Below are positions 27,054-36,356 of a stretch of 64,000 nt of DNA, piece after piece; the first letter of the stretch is position 1, and each line of letters opens with the position of its first letter. The DNA is from Bacteroides reticulotermitis JCM 10512 (GTDB taxonomy: Bacteria; Bacteroidota; Bacteroidia; Bacteroidales; Bacteroidaceae). The position numbers were made by a program, and so were the translations under genes. Where the stretch lies: positions 22,369 to 86,368 of the forward strand of contig NZ_BAIV01000027.1 of assembly GCF_000517545.1 (NCBI RefSeq). The letters are read 5' to 3'. Below the pieces are notes generated by a model. That model had not been told where the DNA came from. It made no database searches and was given only the letters and a program-made list of their open reading frames with translations.

Positions 27054-28127
27054 TTACACTTGTTGCAATAACCCATAGCCATTCTTCATCGTTCGGCGTC
27101 TTTCCAGAATACGATCGAGCGTTTGCAATTCGCCAATAGCGGGTAAGTCTTTGTTTTTAGCATCTTCGAGGAATTTCCAAGCGTATTCGGATGCAATGGC
27201 TGAGTCGCGCAAAGTAGGCAGATCGGGATGTCGCACACCCGACTGGATAGAATCAGCAAATAGATTACATAACTCATCTATATTTTTGCCGCCAAACGGG
27301 CGTTCTTCACGAATTGTCTGTGTCACACCGTACAGCTCTACGACAGCTGTTTTAAAATCATGCGTCATTCTCACAACGCCCTCTGTCCCAATAATGTCTA
27401 TGTATGAATTGTGTGTTTGTTTTTTAGAGAGTTGACCATATACATGACCTTGGGTAATATCAAAGACTACGCCATTTTCAAACGTCCCGTGGCATTGCAG
27501 CCACCAAGGATCCTTATAGTTCCACATCCGCATTCCCTGTGCATTCCATGTTTTAAAGTTGCATCCGGTATACCACCGTGCGATATCGACATAGTGCATG
27601 CCACAGTCATGAAAAGACGGACCTTCATATTCGTGTCCCTCCCCAGGAGCTAATCCCGGTGTGAGATGACATACCCGAATAATTGCCAGTTCTCCGATCT
27701 CTCCCTGACGGATATAACTCTTGATTAGTTTGTGATACCAGGAATTGCGCAAGTAAAGATTTACAGTTGAGAATAAAGGTGAATTTTCCGCTATGCGAAC
27801 AGCACTCCATTCGCGCATGATCGTATCAGCAACCGGTTTCTCGGAAATTATATGTTTACCACTCCGGATTGCTCGTTCGATTTGTTCTTTTCGGGAATCG
27901 GCTAAAGCGAAAAGCCCAACTACCTGTACAGACTCATCATCAAATATTTCTTGTTCATTATTGGTTACTTTGGATTCAGGGGAGTGCTTTCGTGCAAATT
28001 CGCGAGATCTCGGATTAGTATCACAGATATAAGCAATGTTCCATCGTCCACTCTTCTGCATCTCCTCCAGATAGAACCGTCCCATTCTGCCCAAACCTAT
28101 AATCCCAACTTTAATTAGATTATTCAT
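27054..28127 (-). CDS. Gfo/Idh/MocA family oxidoreductase
   Basis: A 357-residue NAD(P)-dependent dehydrogenase without a signal peptide. It shows the Rossmann motif IGLGRMGRFYLEEM, the EKP motif in HIISEKPVADT and a C-terminal alpha/beta domain with HDCGMHYVDIARW, whose His and Asp fit the catalytic residues of the family. First gene of the 3-keto-type operon, so it may handle sugar reduction or oxidation in the cytosol while the Tat-exported partner works outside. A TAACTTTG -7 box lies at 28251-28244. Confidence 0.88.
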   Translation of the reverse strand: MNNLIKVGIIGLGRMGRFYLEEMQKSGRWNIAYICDTNPRSREFARKHSPESKVTNNEQEIFDDESVQVVGLFALADSRKEQIERAIRSGKHIISEKPVADTIMREWSAVRIAENSPLFSTVNLYLRNSWYHKLIKSYIRQGEIGELAIIRVCHLTPGLAPGEGHEYEGPSFHDCGMHYVDIARWYTGCNFKTWNAQGMRMWNYKDPWWLQCHGTFENGVVFDITQGHVYGQLSKKQTHNSYIDIIGTEGVVRMTHDFKTAVVELYGVTQTIREERPFGGKNIDELCNLFADSIQSGVRHPDLPTLRDSAIASEYAWKFLEDAKNKDLPAIGELQTLDRILERRRTMKNGYGLLQQV

Positions 28128-28243
28128 GTTTTTGATAAAAGATTATTAAGTATACTATTTCTCTTCAAGGTCCATTTAAAAGAAAAGATGAACGCTATTC
28201 ACGTATATTCCACCCCGGAAATAGATCCATTTTTCTCTTATCA

Positions 28244-28251
28244 CAAAGTTA
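28244..28251 (-). promoter_or_regulatory. -7 box of the dehydrogenase operon
   Basis: The minus strand reads TAACTTTG, matching TAnnTTTG, 117 bases before the first ATG. No good -33 box is seen, consistent with an activator-dependent promoter. Confidence 0.5.
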
Positions 28252-28341
28252 ATCCGATTTAGCCAAATGGTTAGACCTAGAGGCAATTATGTAGACTACA
28301 GAAAAAGCAACATACTGTATATTAATATATTACCTTTCTAA

Positions 28342-28359
28342 CTACATCTAAAGATGTAG
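28342..28359. promoter_or_regulatory. 18-bp perfect palindrome, candidate activator site
   Basis: CTACATCTAAAGATGTAG is a perfect dyad about 90 bases upstream of the operon's -7 box, in the gap between the regulator gene and the operon. Position suggests a binding site for the regulator encoded at 28577-30250; binding is inferred. Confidence 0.5.
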
Positions 28360-28576
28360 AAGATCTAAAAGGCACATTGGAAGCTCAACAAGCCCAATTG
28401 ACCTGTTTTTATTGTTTTTGAGACATTTGTTAAACCGACGAAATTCTTTTATTTTCTCTATTTCGAGATCGATTCGGCCTCACAAATAAGTTGAAGAGAT
28501 TTATAAGTACATATGCACCAAAGGTGATTCAGCGAATGCCTTTCAGGAAAGCAGTGTTATCTTATTAAGATAGGAA

Positions 28577-30250
28577 TTAGTGTATTTTCCGGGTCATACC
28601 AATCTTCATCACCAGATCTTCAAACTCTTCGCGGTCTGAAGCTGCTTTATTTCTCATCTTCGTGCGGTAATTATAGATGGTGCTCATGGAGCAACGCAGA
28701 AAGCCTGCGATTTTTAGGCTATCGGTGATTCCCAAGCGCAAGAGCGCATAGATACGTAAATCTTTAGTCAGCAGGTCTTCAGCTTTCAGGTTAATTTGCT
28801 CATCCTTTGCCAACAAGGAATTGAAATCAGAAACAAATGTGGGATAAAGATTCAAGAAGATCCGATCAAAATGCGAATAGAGTTCTTCCAGTTCATTCTC
28901 AACGGCCGTCGTTGACTTTAGTTTTTTAATCAATTCTTCGTATTGCCTGTTTATGCCAAGCTTATACAATGTTTTTCGGTAGTCCTCCATCTTATCGATA
29001 TACGTGGAGCAAAGATCAAAGAATTGGGCAATGTATTGTTCCTTCACACGGTTAGATTCCCATAGTTGCGTATTCTTATCGTGCAGCAAATCATTCTTTT
29101 CATTCAATTCTTTGTTGAGTTCAACCAACTTATCATTGGTCAGCGAAAGCTCTTCCTTAATTTTAGACAACTTCTTCATCTGGCTATAAATATAGCCGAC
29201 TAGTAATATAAGGAAGAGAGATAAGACACTTATCAGCAAAAGGTATTTCTTCAATTCCCCATTCTTTTTCACTTTATCAGCCTGAAAAGAGGCGTTGATT
29301 ATTGAATAAAACCGAGACATTTCTGCGGTTCGAAATTGTACTCCGGAATAGACTGCGTCCTCGATAGCAGACTGAGTGTATTTGAATGCCCTCGTAATAT
29401 CTCCTGAATTGTAATAGATTAGAGCTAACCTATGAAACGAAGCGTTCTCTTTAATCGAATTTTTAACATCGGCTATAGCGGACTTGATATAGTAAATCTT
29501 TTCCAATTCGGATTTACCATTCACACCATGAATTCCAGCTAATGAATGGGTTATTCGGGCATACTCGGGTGTATTCTCTTCTTCAGCATCCAGCAAGCTA
29601 TACAATAGGTCTTCGGCCTTTTTCGTCTCATTTGAAGACATGTACTTTTGTACCATATTCATTTTGTAACCAAAGGAGGAATGATCCAGAACACTCAGCA
29701 AAGAATCACGATAGGCATTTATCAACTGCCAATAATTGCTTTGCCCAGTCATCGTTGAGTAATGTTCGTAAAAGAGTAAGTATGCTTCGTAATAATTGCC
29801 CAAAATCGATTGCGGCAGATCGTGAGAGTCGATCTTTTTGAGGATTGCTTCTGATTCGATAAACTTTCCGGAATATGAATAGAAAGAAGCTAAAGTTATA
29901 TCGGCGCTGTACTTCAGGTTGGCTTCTCCTACCATTTCAGCAATTTGCACATTGCGTTCGGCATAGTATATGGCCGAGTCGACTTTCAACTTCTGGTACT
30001 CGGCGTACAGCTTCTGGTTTATTTCATACTCATACTTCAGAGAATAGTCTTTTTCATTTAATAGATTCTTCAGGCTATTTATCTTTTGCTCTTTCTGACC
30101 AACAAATTGCTGCTTATTATCTATGATACGGTCTAAATATTCAGATAAGGATTTCAAATCTTCCTTACCCGAAACAGGTATGCTTAAAAAGCACAATAAT
30201 ATTAGACATAGATTTTTCAATTCGCAAAGGGTATTTATATGCCAAAACAT
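28577..30250 (-). CDS. Membrane-anchored TPR regulator (DUF6377-like, BT2160-type)
   Basis: A 557-residue protein: signal sequence, TPR-like helices over about residues 35-330, a transmembrane segment (YLLLISVLSLFLILLVGYIY), a coiled coil (LSLTNDKLVELNKELNEK) and a C-terminal domain ending in a helix-turn-helix-like stretch (GITDSLKIAGFLRCSMSTIY then NYRTKMRNKA). It should sense a signal outside and act on transcription from the membrane. Position immediately upstream of the dehydrogenase operon mirrors BT2160 in B. thetaiotaomicron. No kinase or receiver domain is present. Confidence 0.82.
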   Translation of the reverse strand: MFWHINTLCELKNLCLILLCFLSIPVSGKEDLKSLSEYLDRIIDNKQQFVGQKEQKINSLKNLLNEKDYSLKYEYEINQKLYAEYQKLKVDSAIYYAERNVQIAEMVGEANLKYSADITLASFYSYSGKFIESEAILKKIDSHDLPQSILGNYYEAYLLFYEHYSTMTGQSNYWQLINAYRDSLLSVLDHSSFGYKMNMVQKYMSSNETKKAEDLLYSLLDAEEENTPEYARITHSLAGIHGVNGKSELEKIYYIKSAIADVKNSIKENASFHRLALIYYNSGDITRAFKYTQSAIEDAVYSGVQFRTAEMSRFYSIINASFQADKVKKNGELKKYLLLISVLSLFLILLVGYIYSQMKKLSKIKEELSLTNDKLVELNKELNEKNDLLHDKNTQLWESNRVKEQYIAQFFDLCSTYIDKMEDYRKTLYKLGINRQYEELIKKLKSTTAVENELEELYSHFDRIFLNLYPTFVSDFNSLLAKDEQINLKAEDLLTKDLRIYALLRLGITDSLKIAGFLRCSMSTIYNYRTKMRNKAASDREEFEDLVMKIGMTRKIH

Positions 30251-30396
30251 TCAATTCCATCTGAATGTTATCAAGCGAACGACCAATATACTGACATCCT
30301 TCACCATTGTGTAATCTTACACGAACTATAACATAGCAGTTTTGACCGACCAGTTGATTAACGGGCGGCAATTTATGAAAAATATTTCAGATAGCA

Positions 30397-30430
30397 AAGA
30401 AGCGGATCGAATGTTTTTCATCCGCTTCTT
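30397..30430 (-). terminator. Terminator of the pilus operon
   Basis: AAGAAGCGGAT (30397-30407) pairs perfectly with ATCCGCTTCTT (30420-30430), 77 bases past the last pilus gene; T-run weak. Confidence 0.6.
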
Positions 30431-30506
30431 GTATGAGTAGAGCTCTATTGAACAAATAAAAGGTCAATCCTCTGTAGCAAAAAGCGCCACGTTCAACATC
30501 AATTAA

Positions 30507-32102
30507 TCAATACGAAGCAACCGTACTCCAACTTCCGCTTACTTTCATATTTTCAACTCCCAGCAAAGGCAGATTCACCGGTACAGAAACTGTCAGGTTT
30601 TTAATGTCACCAAGTATCAAACTGACAAGTGCATCAGTCAACCCCCCTATAATGAGTCCAAGACCCGGTATTTTTTTTACGGTAGCAATAGTCCCTGATA
30701 AGATATTGTCAATATTAGCCACATTTCCTATTTGAACAGATAATGTTAAGCTATGAGCTCCATCTGTCTGCAAAGTATAAGATTTAAGCGCTAAGTCTAG
30801 AAAAGAATAATCAGCCTTGTATCTTAAATTAGATTTTGGTCCGGTTGCTGTAAGGGGATCCGTGATATCCATAAAAGCGCCCGGAAGTAAATAATCACTG
30901 CCTATAACCTGATCGATCACAAGTCCCGCTACCAAGCCTTTAGCAAGAATATCGATCTTCTTCACGTTATAACTCGCATTAAAGCCTTTTATCGCAACAT
31001 ACCTGTCATTTACAGTTCCCCCGGTATCTGTTTTTAAGCCATATCTAAATCGTTGGCCTACCGGAAAAGACTCTTTGACATTCAAGTCAAAATCGATCGA
31101 CTTCGGAAAATTGTCGATGGTCACAATAGACTCCGTGCCATACGCCCAAGGGTTTAAAATACGTCCCAAATATGCCACCCCTCCTTCATTCCCTGTTGCA
31201 TTGGCTGCCAGCGCCAAAGTTATTTGAGTAAGAAGCGCCTGCCCCAATTGGTTGTACAAAGCAGTAGTTATCGGTTCTGCCAAATCAAGTACCAACTGAT
31301 TTAACAAAGGATCAACTACACCTGCCAGTAGGAAAGTCAATCGATTGACAAGAACTGGACGTATCGTTTTGTACAAGATCCCATCCGAATTATCTGACAA
31401 TGACCCAGTAAGAGCATTTTTTATGATATTCCGATAGCCGACTTGAGTCAAGATATTCTGAACCAATATATTCAAGGCATTGTTGGTATCCACAAAATTT
31501 CGATGCAGCCGAAGCATACCAATAATTCGCTGCATGAGGACTGCGGGGTTGGGTGTTGCGTCCGAGAACGTAACATTGGACCAGTAATACTCTGTATTGT
31601 CCGCGAACTCCACCGGTGGAAGAATGATGCGGGCAGCACTATACGTAGAGGTATACGTGCTTAAAACATCCGCATAATTTTGAGAAGAGCCACTTGTGGC
31701 ATACGGAAATAATGTTTTCTCTATATTCCCTAGAAAGACAGCTTTATAACTCCCCTTGGGTAAAGTGTCTCGCACGGCCGTCAGTGGCCAGGTAGGAACT
31801 CCCTGTGAGGGTATTAAAATCGTTTTCTCCTTTACATATTCACCGGTCGATTTGTAGATTACATATCGCAAATGCCTCACTCTAGTATCGGTTCCTGTAA
31901 CGGGAGCTCTGGTTCCCAACTCGAAAGTCGAAGCGGTGAAATTCACCACAAATGCCCCTTCCGGTACGCCCGCAGGGGTCGTATCCACCGGAGGAGTATC
32001 CGTAGGATCGATCACAAAGTCTGTATCTTTTTCACAGCCTGCCAATAAAAAGATAATCCAAGCTCCAAATACGAATCGTATCGCCTTTAATGTCATTGCC
32101 AT
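30507..32102 (-). CDS. Type V pilus-associated lipoprotein (531 aa)
   Basis: A lipoprotein (lipobox FLLAGC, Cys23) followed by a Pro/Thr-rich linker and then FVVNFTASTFELGTRAPV, where Arg65-Ala66 fits the trypsin-like maturation site of type V pilins. A second structural domain is rich in beta strands and long helices around residues 200-300 (VLVNRLTFLLAGVVDPLLNQ). It is the largest and last gene of the cluster, so it might be a tip or accessory pilin. The family assignment rests on context and the N-terminal layout; I do not recognise the C-terminal part. Confidence 0.65.
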   Translation of the reverse strand: MAMTLKAIRFVFGAWIIFLLAGCEKDTDFVIDPTDTPPVDTTPAGVPEGAFVVNFTASTFELGTRAPVTGTDTRVRHLRYVIYKSTGEYVKEKTILIPSQGVPTWPLTAVRDTLPKGSYKAVFLGNIEKTLFPYATSGSSQNYADVLSTYTSTYSAARIILPPVEFADNTEYYWSNVTFSDATPNPAVLMQRIIGMLRLHRNFVDTNNALNILVQNILTQVGYRNIIKNALTGSLSDNSDGILYKTIRPVLVNRLTFLLAGVVDPLLNQLVLDLAEPITTALYNQLGQALLTQITLALAANATGNEGGVAYLGRILNPWAYGTESIVTIDNFPKSIDFDLNVKESFPVGQRFRYGLKTDTGGTVNDRYVAIKGFNASYNVKKIDILAKGLVAGLVIDQVIGSDYLLPGAFMDITDPLTATGPKSNLRYKADYSFLDLALKSYTLQTDGAHSLTLSVQIGNVANIDNILSGTIATVKKIPGLGLIIGGLTDALVSLILGDIKNLTVSVPVNLPLLGVENMKVSGSWSTVASY

Positions 32103-32129
32103 ATCTTCCCTTTTTTATCAAATTTCTTA

Positions 32130-33173
32130 TCAATTTTGCAGTCCATCCCACTGATTATCATCCAGATTGATTGTTGATGTAAGCACAAAGCCTAAATTGA
32201 TCGTGGTATAGCTACCGATTATCTTAACAACCTGATTAGTCGTAAACGTGATGCTATTTGCTACGGACACATTGGCCAAGTCCGGTACCTTTATGGTGTA
32301 TCTCTCAGTTAATGTGCCATACTTAACATCTAAATAAAGTTTCGTCGAGCGGCTACTCGTTGTCGGCAGTATTAGATTGCTAAATGAAACTGTACCGCTG
32401 GCGGGAATTTGGCTATTGAGAACCCGATTGTCACCATCGCCGGAAGTTTGCCATACCGTAGGAATCCCTCCAATAGGTTGAATGGCTTTTGCTAATTGCT
32501 CCGCCACTAAAGACACGAATGTCACGTAGGTGGGTATATTCGTCACCTGAACTGTCAGCCCACTTACAATTCTCGTCAACTCACCCCGTAAGCTAATATC
32601 CTGTAACAAAGAGGGTTTGAAAGCCGTACCGTACAAAACACCATTGTTATAACAGTAACAAACCGAGGTGAATAATTCAGGCACAACCGTTGTTTTCGCC
32701 ATCTTCATGTGGAAGTTCGCCAAGGTTACCGGCGTAGCTACAGCACCCACAGAGAAACTATAATTTACATTATTCGGGTCGGAAGAACTGTAATCCGTTC
32801 GTTTAAACCCGAAAGCTAGAATCTTATAAGTTGATGAAGAGGAAAGAAGCATTGTCATTGACTTTATCGGAAAAGAATTCACATCAATTTGTAAGGATGA
32901 TGAATATTCCGGTACAAAATTAACATCTGAGTTATCTAGATTCTCAGCTATTTTCTTAAATGGCAAAATCCAAACTCGATCGACAGAATAAGTCGGGTCA
33001 CCCAATGCTCTTGTGGGATTTATAATACTATTACCAGCACCCATCTCGACTTTTACAGCGATCCGATCAGCCGTTACACCATCTTCTTCATTGTCTGTAC
33101 ATGAAGTGAAGAAAGCAAATAACAAAATTATGCTCCACCCAAATGATGATATAGTATGATTCCGGTTATACAT
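32130..33173 (-). CDS. Type V pilus-associated lipoprotein (347 aa)
   Basis: A lipoprotein with lipobox FFTSC (Cys25). The mature N-terminus IAVKVEMGAGNSIINPTRALG carries an Arg55-Ala56 site comparable to the pilin maturation site, followed by a fimbrillin-like domain (VDRVWILPFKK, YKILAFGFKRTDY) and a C-terminal beta domain. Such proteins polymerise by donor-strand exchange after cleavage. 27 bases before the 531-residue gene. Stalk versus accessory subunit cannot be decided. Confidence 0.7.
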   Translation of the reverse strand: MYNRNHTISSFGWSIILLFAFFTSCTDNEEDGVTADRIAVKVEMGAGNSIINPTRALGDPTYSVDRVWILPFKKIAENLDNSDVNFVPEYSSSLQIDVNSFPIKSMTMLLSSSSTYKILAFGFKRTDYSSSDPNNVNYSFSVGAVATPVTLANFHMKMAKTTVVPELFTSVCYCYNNGVLYGTAFKPSLLQDISLRGELTRIVSGLTVQVTNIPTYVTFVSLVAEQLAKAIQPIGGIPTVWQTSGDGDNRVLNSQIPASGTVSFSNLILPTTSSRSTKLYLDVKYGTLTERYTIKVPDLANVSVANSITFTTNQVVKIIGSYTTINLGFVLTSTINLDDNQWDGLQN

Positions 33174-33262
33174 AGCTCATTCCAAACAACTATTGATTTA
33201 AACTTATTAGAACAGGTAAGCAAGGTATTATGTAGCCCACAATACCTTGCACGTTAGTCGAC

Positions 33263-34324
33263 CTATTGAATTGTCAAGTTATGAATAACAGCCCAACCCG
33301 GCGTTATAGAGATCGTAATCTCATCATTCACAGAAAGATCTATCGCATTATCCGGAGTCGCCCCTTCTCCACCTCCACCATTGGTAGAAGTCGTAGAAGT
33401 CTTAACACCTAATGAATAAAAGTGATTGGCAAGTACATCAAAAGAAGCGACAGACGAATTCCGAACAGACCATTCCTTGAGTGCTGCGTTAGTGTCATCA
33501 TAAAGTCCAAGTGTCATAGAAACACTACTTACCGGCATCAAATACGATCCCATTAATTGAGAGTTAGTCAGCTTAATCACCCCTGCACCGCTCAAATCAT
33601 TCCCCGTATAATATCCATTTGAAACAGTTTGTCCTGACAAATCCATATTGAATATATTATATCCGGCACTTGGTTGAGCCCCTACACCGGTAGCCAAATT
33701 AACACTCTTATCAGAAGCGCTTATCGACAAACGCAAAAACTTAACAGTCTTCGTATTCAATATTTGCGGGACATTCTTAAAATAGCCCAGTAAACCAGCC
33801 ACTTTACGTGTCATATTTAATGACACGCGCGTACCAGCATCTGTGACAATAGCTTCTTTCACATCGGCGAAAATCTCAGATTCATCACCGGAATTAGTGA
33901 TTGCCGCATACATCTCTTCGATTGTGGTAGTATCCGCTGTAGGTATTGTTAATGCAAAATTATCCGTAGCATCTCGCCCGATAGCCAAAAACTTATAATC
34001 CCCGGGGGACAACTTGTCATTCTCAGCTACTGCATAAATTAGCGTAGTTGTCCCTAAAGTCCAACCCGGAACTGTAAACGATTTGGCGAATAAAAATGAA
34101 TCTCCACTTTTCTTAAATGCATAAACACTTACTCGAGTAACCTTCTGACTTGCTTCTTGGCTATAGATCGGGGAACCGGCCCTTGTACCAATTTGCATTC
34201 CAGACACGGCATTGAGTTCAAAGCTCAAACCTTTTACACTCTCATCAACTACCTGAATTTGATCATCATCGGCACACGACCATGCAAACAAACAGGCTAA
34301 CAAATAAATAACCTTACTTTTCAT
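33263..34324 (-). CDS. Fimbrillin-like type V pilin lipoprotein (353 aa)
   Basis: Lipobox AWSC (Cys17), then LSFELNAVSGMQIGTRAGSP, in which Arg48-Ala49 is the likely processing site. The pilin N-domain follows with VTRVSVYAFKKSGDSFLFAK and PGDYKFLAIGRDATDNFA. The C-domain ends ISITPGWAVIHNLTIQ, a terminal strand as seen in polymerising pilins. The layout agrees with FimA/Mfa1-like major pilins. It follows the Mfa2-like anchor gene by 38 bases. Confidence 0.78.
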   Translation of the reverse strand: MKSKVIYLLACLFAWSCADDDQIQVVDESVKGLSFELNAVSGMQIGTRAGSPIYSQEASQKVTRVSVYAFKKSGDSFLFAKSFTVPGWTLGTTTLIYAVAENDKLSPGDYKFLAIGRDATDNFALTIPTADTTTIEEMYAAITNSGDESEIFADVKEAIVTDAGTRVSLNMTRKVAGLLGYFKNVPQILNTKTVKFLRLSISASDKSVNLATGVGAQPSAGYNIFNMDLSGQTVSNGYYTGNDLSGAGVIKLTNSQLMGSYLMPVSSVSMTLGLYDDTNAALKEWSVRNSSVASFDVLANHFYSLGVKTSTTSTNGGGGEGATPDNAIDLSVNDEITISITPGWAVIHNLTIQ

Positions 34325-34362
34325 AATACACTCTTTTTGTTAAACATTAAACCATTATACTC

Positions 34363-35244
34363 TTAGATTCGCTTTATATCTAATTTATTAATTAACTGCC
34401 ACTTGCCATCAACAAAGAGCCAAACCTCCAGCTTTCCTTCAGGAGATTTATAGCCAATTTTCAAATATGTGATTTCATTCTTTTTCACAACAACTTCCAG
34501 CGGAGAATCCATTTGTAATTCCTGGCCCGTTTCTTTATGATGAAATGACAACGAGAGTAAGGACCGTTTACCACTAACGGTTGGTGCCAGAAGAGTTTCT
34601 ATCGCAACTGTAGAATATTGCCCGTCTAAAGGAAAAGACTTGCTCACCTTCGTTTCACCGGAGTAGATAACATCATCAGAAACTACCGAATGAATATTTG
34701 ATACCGTTTTAGTGACTTTATCAAAATGAGGTGGCAAATCAGCCAATTCAATATAAAGCTTACCCTTCAATCTTCGCATCCCTATGGATATATCTTGTAT
34801 TTCCCCCTCATTCAAGTCAACTATTTTAGAAGCCAAATAAATATCAGATGCTTCTACCTCATTGGTGTGCAAAGTATAGGGCAATCTGGCTAAGTAATCA
34901 ACATTATCTACATTCCCCCATACGGTTAACTCATATCTACCATTAGGAATATTATCTAAGGTCAAAGTAAATTCTTTCTCATCCGTGTCGATTGTCTCAA
35001 AAACTTGAGAAGCAACCAATGCTCCATCGTCAACACACTGCAACGTATAATAGAGGTCCCCTACATAAGCCTTAAATTCTAAGTTTTCGTTTATGGGTTC
35101 GACACCATCTGGATATCCGCCTGAATATCTCTTTTCTTCAACAAAAAGTTTTATCTGATACCGGTATGTACAGTCAGACAAGGAGTCCTTTATACAAGAT
35201 GTAAAAGTCAGAATACATACTATAACTAATAGAGGCGTTTTCAT
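34363..35244 (-). CDS. FimB/Mfa2-like pilus anchor lipoprotein
   Basis: A 293-residue lipoprotein (lipobox TFTSC, Cys17) with the FimB/Mfa2 pattern CIKDSLSDCTYRYQIKLF straight after the lipidated Cys and a two-domain transthyretin-like body (FTLTLDNIPNGRYELTVWGN; ISIGMRRLKGKLYIELADL). Unlike the downstream subunits it lacks the Arg-Ala maturation site, as expected for an anchor that stays lipidated and limits pilus length. First gene of the four-gene pilus cluster. Confidence 0.82.
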   Translation of the reverse strand: MKTPLLVIVCILTFTSCIKDSLSDCTYRYQIKLFVEEKRYSGGYPDGVEPINENLEFKAYVGDLYYTLQCVDDGALVASQVFETIDTDEKEFTLTLDNIPNGRYELTVWGNVDNVDYLARLPYTLHTNEVEASDIYLASKIVDLNEGEIQDISIGMRRLKGKLYIELADLPPHFDKVTKTVSNIHSVVSDDVIYSGETKVSKSFPLDGQYSTVAIETLLAPTVSGKRSLLSLSFHHKETGQELQMDSPLEVVVKKNEITYLKIGYKSPEGKLEVWLFVDGKWQLINKLDIKRI

Positions 35245-35540
35245 TCCGGTATCATTTAAATGTAATTATCTTTTTTCTAGGTAAACAACCTTGTAAACAA
35301 CAGTTCTTTCTAAAAGGTTCATGGAAAAGTCCTATATTTTATGAAACAAAATAAAAATATCATTTTATACATCCCAAGAGAAGTATAAGTAGAAATGATT
35401 TAACATTTGAACTAAATACATAGATCTTGAATAGTCAAATGCCTGAATACATCTCAAGATGCGGATCAATACAAAATTTCAAGAGATTCATGTTCCAAAA
35501 ACATATAAGTATTTGGACGAAACCAAGCGAATAATCCGAT

Positions 35541-35716
35541 CCGAATCCCCTGGGCAAATGAGCAAATGCCCGGGGGAAGCAACTCAAACGCCCCGGGCTT
35601 TTGACCAAATGCCCAGCCCTTAGCAAAGAGTCGCTTCCTTTGGATCAAAAGAATGGTTGTCGGCAGACAAAGGAACAGCTGCCTGAAATCAAAAGAGTAG
35701 TTGTTTTGAAATACAC
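35541..35716. repeat. 22-bp tandem array, about 8 degenerate units
   Basis: Two phases are visible. CAAATGCCC-type cores occur at 35563, 35585 and 35606, and CAAAAGAATGGTTG-type cores at 35647, 35669 and 35691, spaced 21-22 bases. The region can be cut into eight 22-base units from 35541. Sequence differs from the other arrays; only the period is shared. Confidence 0.65.
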
Positions 35717-35770
35717 GGAAGATTCGAAGAGTAATAGGGTAAAAACAACTCAAAAGATTGTTTTGTTTTT

Positions 35771-36124
35771 GCCTTTCAGCTTTCAGTTTAAGAGACAACC
35801 AATTAGTTTATAACACTTTAAGGCTGAAAGCTATAATTAGACGGTCCCCCTCTGCCTTCAGCTTTTCTTTGCTGCAATAAATTAAGTGATTGCTACATAC
35901 AAGCGATTGTTTATGCCTTCATACGTCAACAGATTACATTGTCAATTTCGGTTGGTTGATTCCAGAATTCGACCTAAGTTAACCTCGGGCAAAGTGCGGC
36001 TATTTATTTATAGGATTCTGTAAACTGAAAGGGCTGAAAGCTATATTTTTTACTTCCAGCCTCTCCCTTCAGCCCATACGCATTGTATATCAAATGGTTA
36101 TCGAAAAACTGAAAGGCTGAAAGC
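35771..36124. repeat. Dispersed CTGAAAG element, four copies
   Basis: AAACTGAAAGGGCTGAAAGC (36022-36041) recurs as AAACTGAAAGGCTGAAAGC (36106-36124), inverted at 35771-35789, and truncated at 35820-35835. Copies at 35820 and 36031 are followed by CCTTCAGC, so each can fold into a hairpin (e.g. GGGCTGAA with TTCAGCCC, 36031-36074), like a REP-type element. Confidence 0.7.
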
Positions 36125-36257
36125 AAAAAGTCTAATCTATTGCTGAAGGCAGGTCAAATCGGTATGCAGCATCCGGAAGCGCTGTGTTTTTTACGCTCCA
36201 TCCGAATTCGTACAGAAATAGATACATATAAAAGTGAATTAATACGGAGAAAACGCA

Positions 36258-36297
36258 AAGAAGCGATGCTAAAAGTATCCTTTTAACCTCGCTTCTT
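36258..36297 (-). terminator. Terminator of the rubredoxin gene
   Basis: AAGAAGCGA and TCGCTTCTT pair; the hairpin lies 60 bases past the rubredoxin stop. A CTTTT follows on the plus strand and a short T tract on the minus strand. Confidence 0.5.
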
Positions 36298-36356
36298 CTT
36301 TTAGAAAAGTACGTATCAGTTGTTATTCAGAAACGAATTTTCTCTCTTTCTTTTTG

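Larger units (their letters stand above)
35245..36356. other. 1.1-kb repeat-rich gap
   Basis: No supported gene. It contains the 22-bp array at 35541-35716, four copies of a CTGAAAG-type element between 35771 and 36124, and a hairpin at 36258-36297. Just upstream of the pilus operon, TAAACAACCTTG is followed by a partial direct copy at about 35280-35303. Confidence 0.6.
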
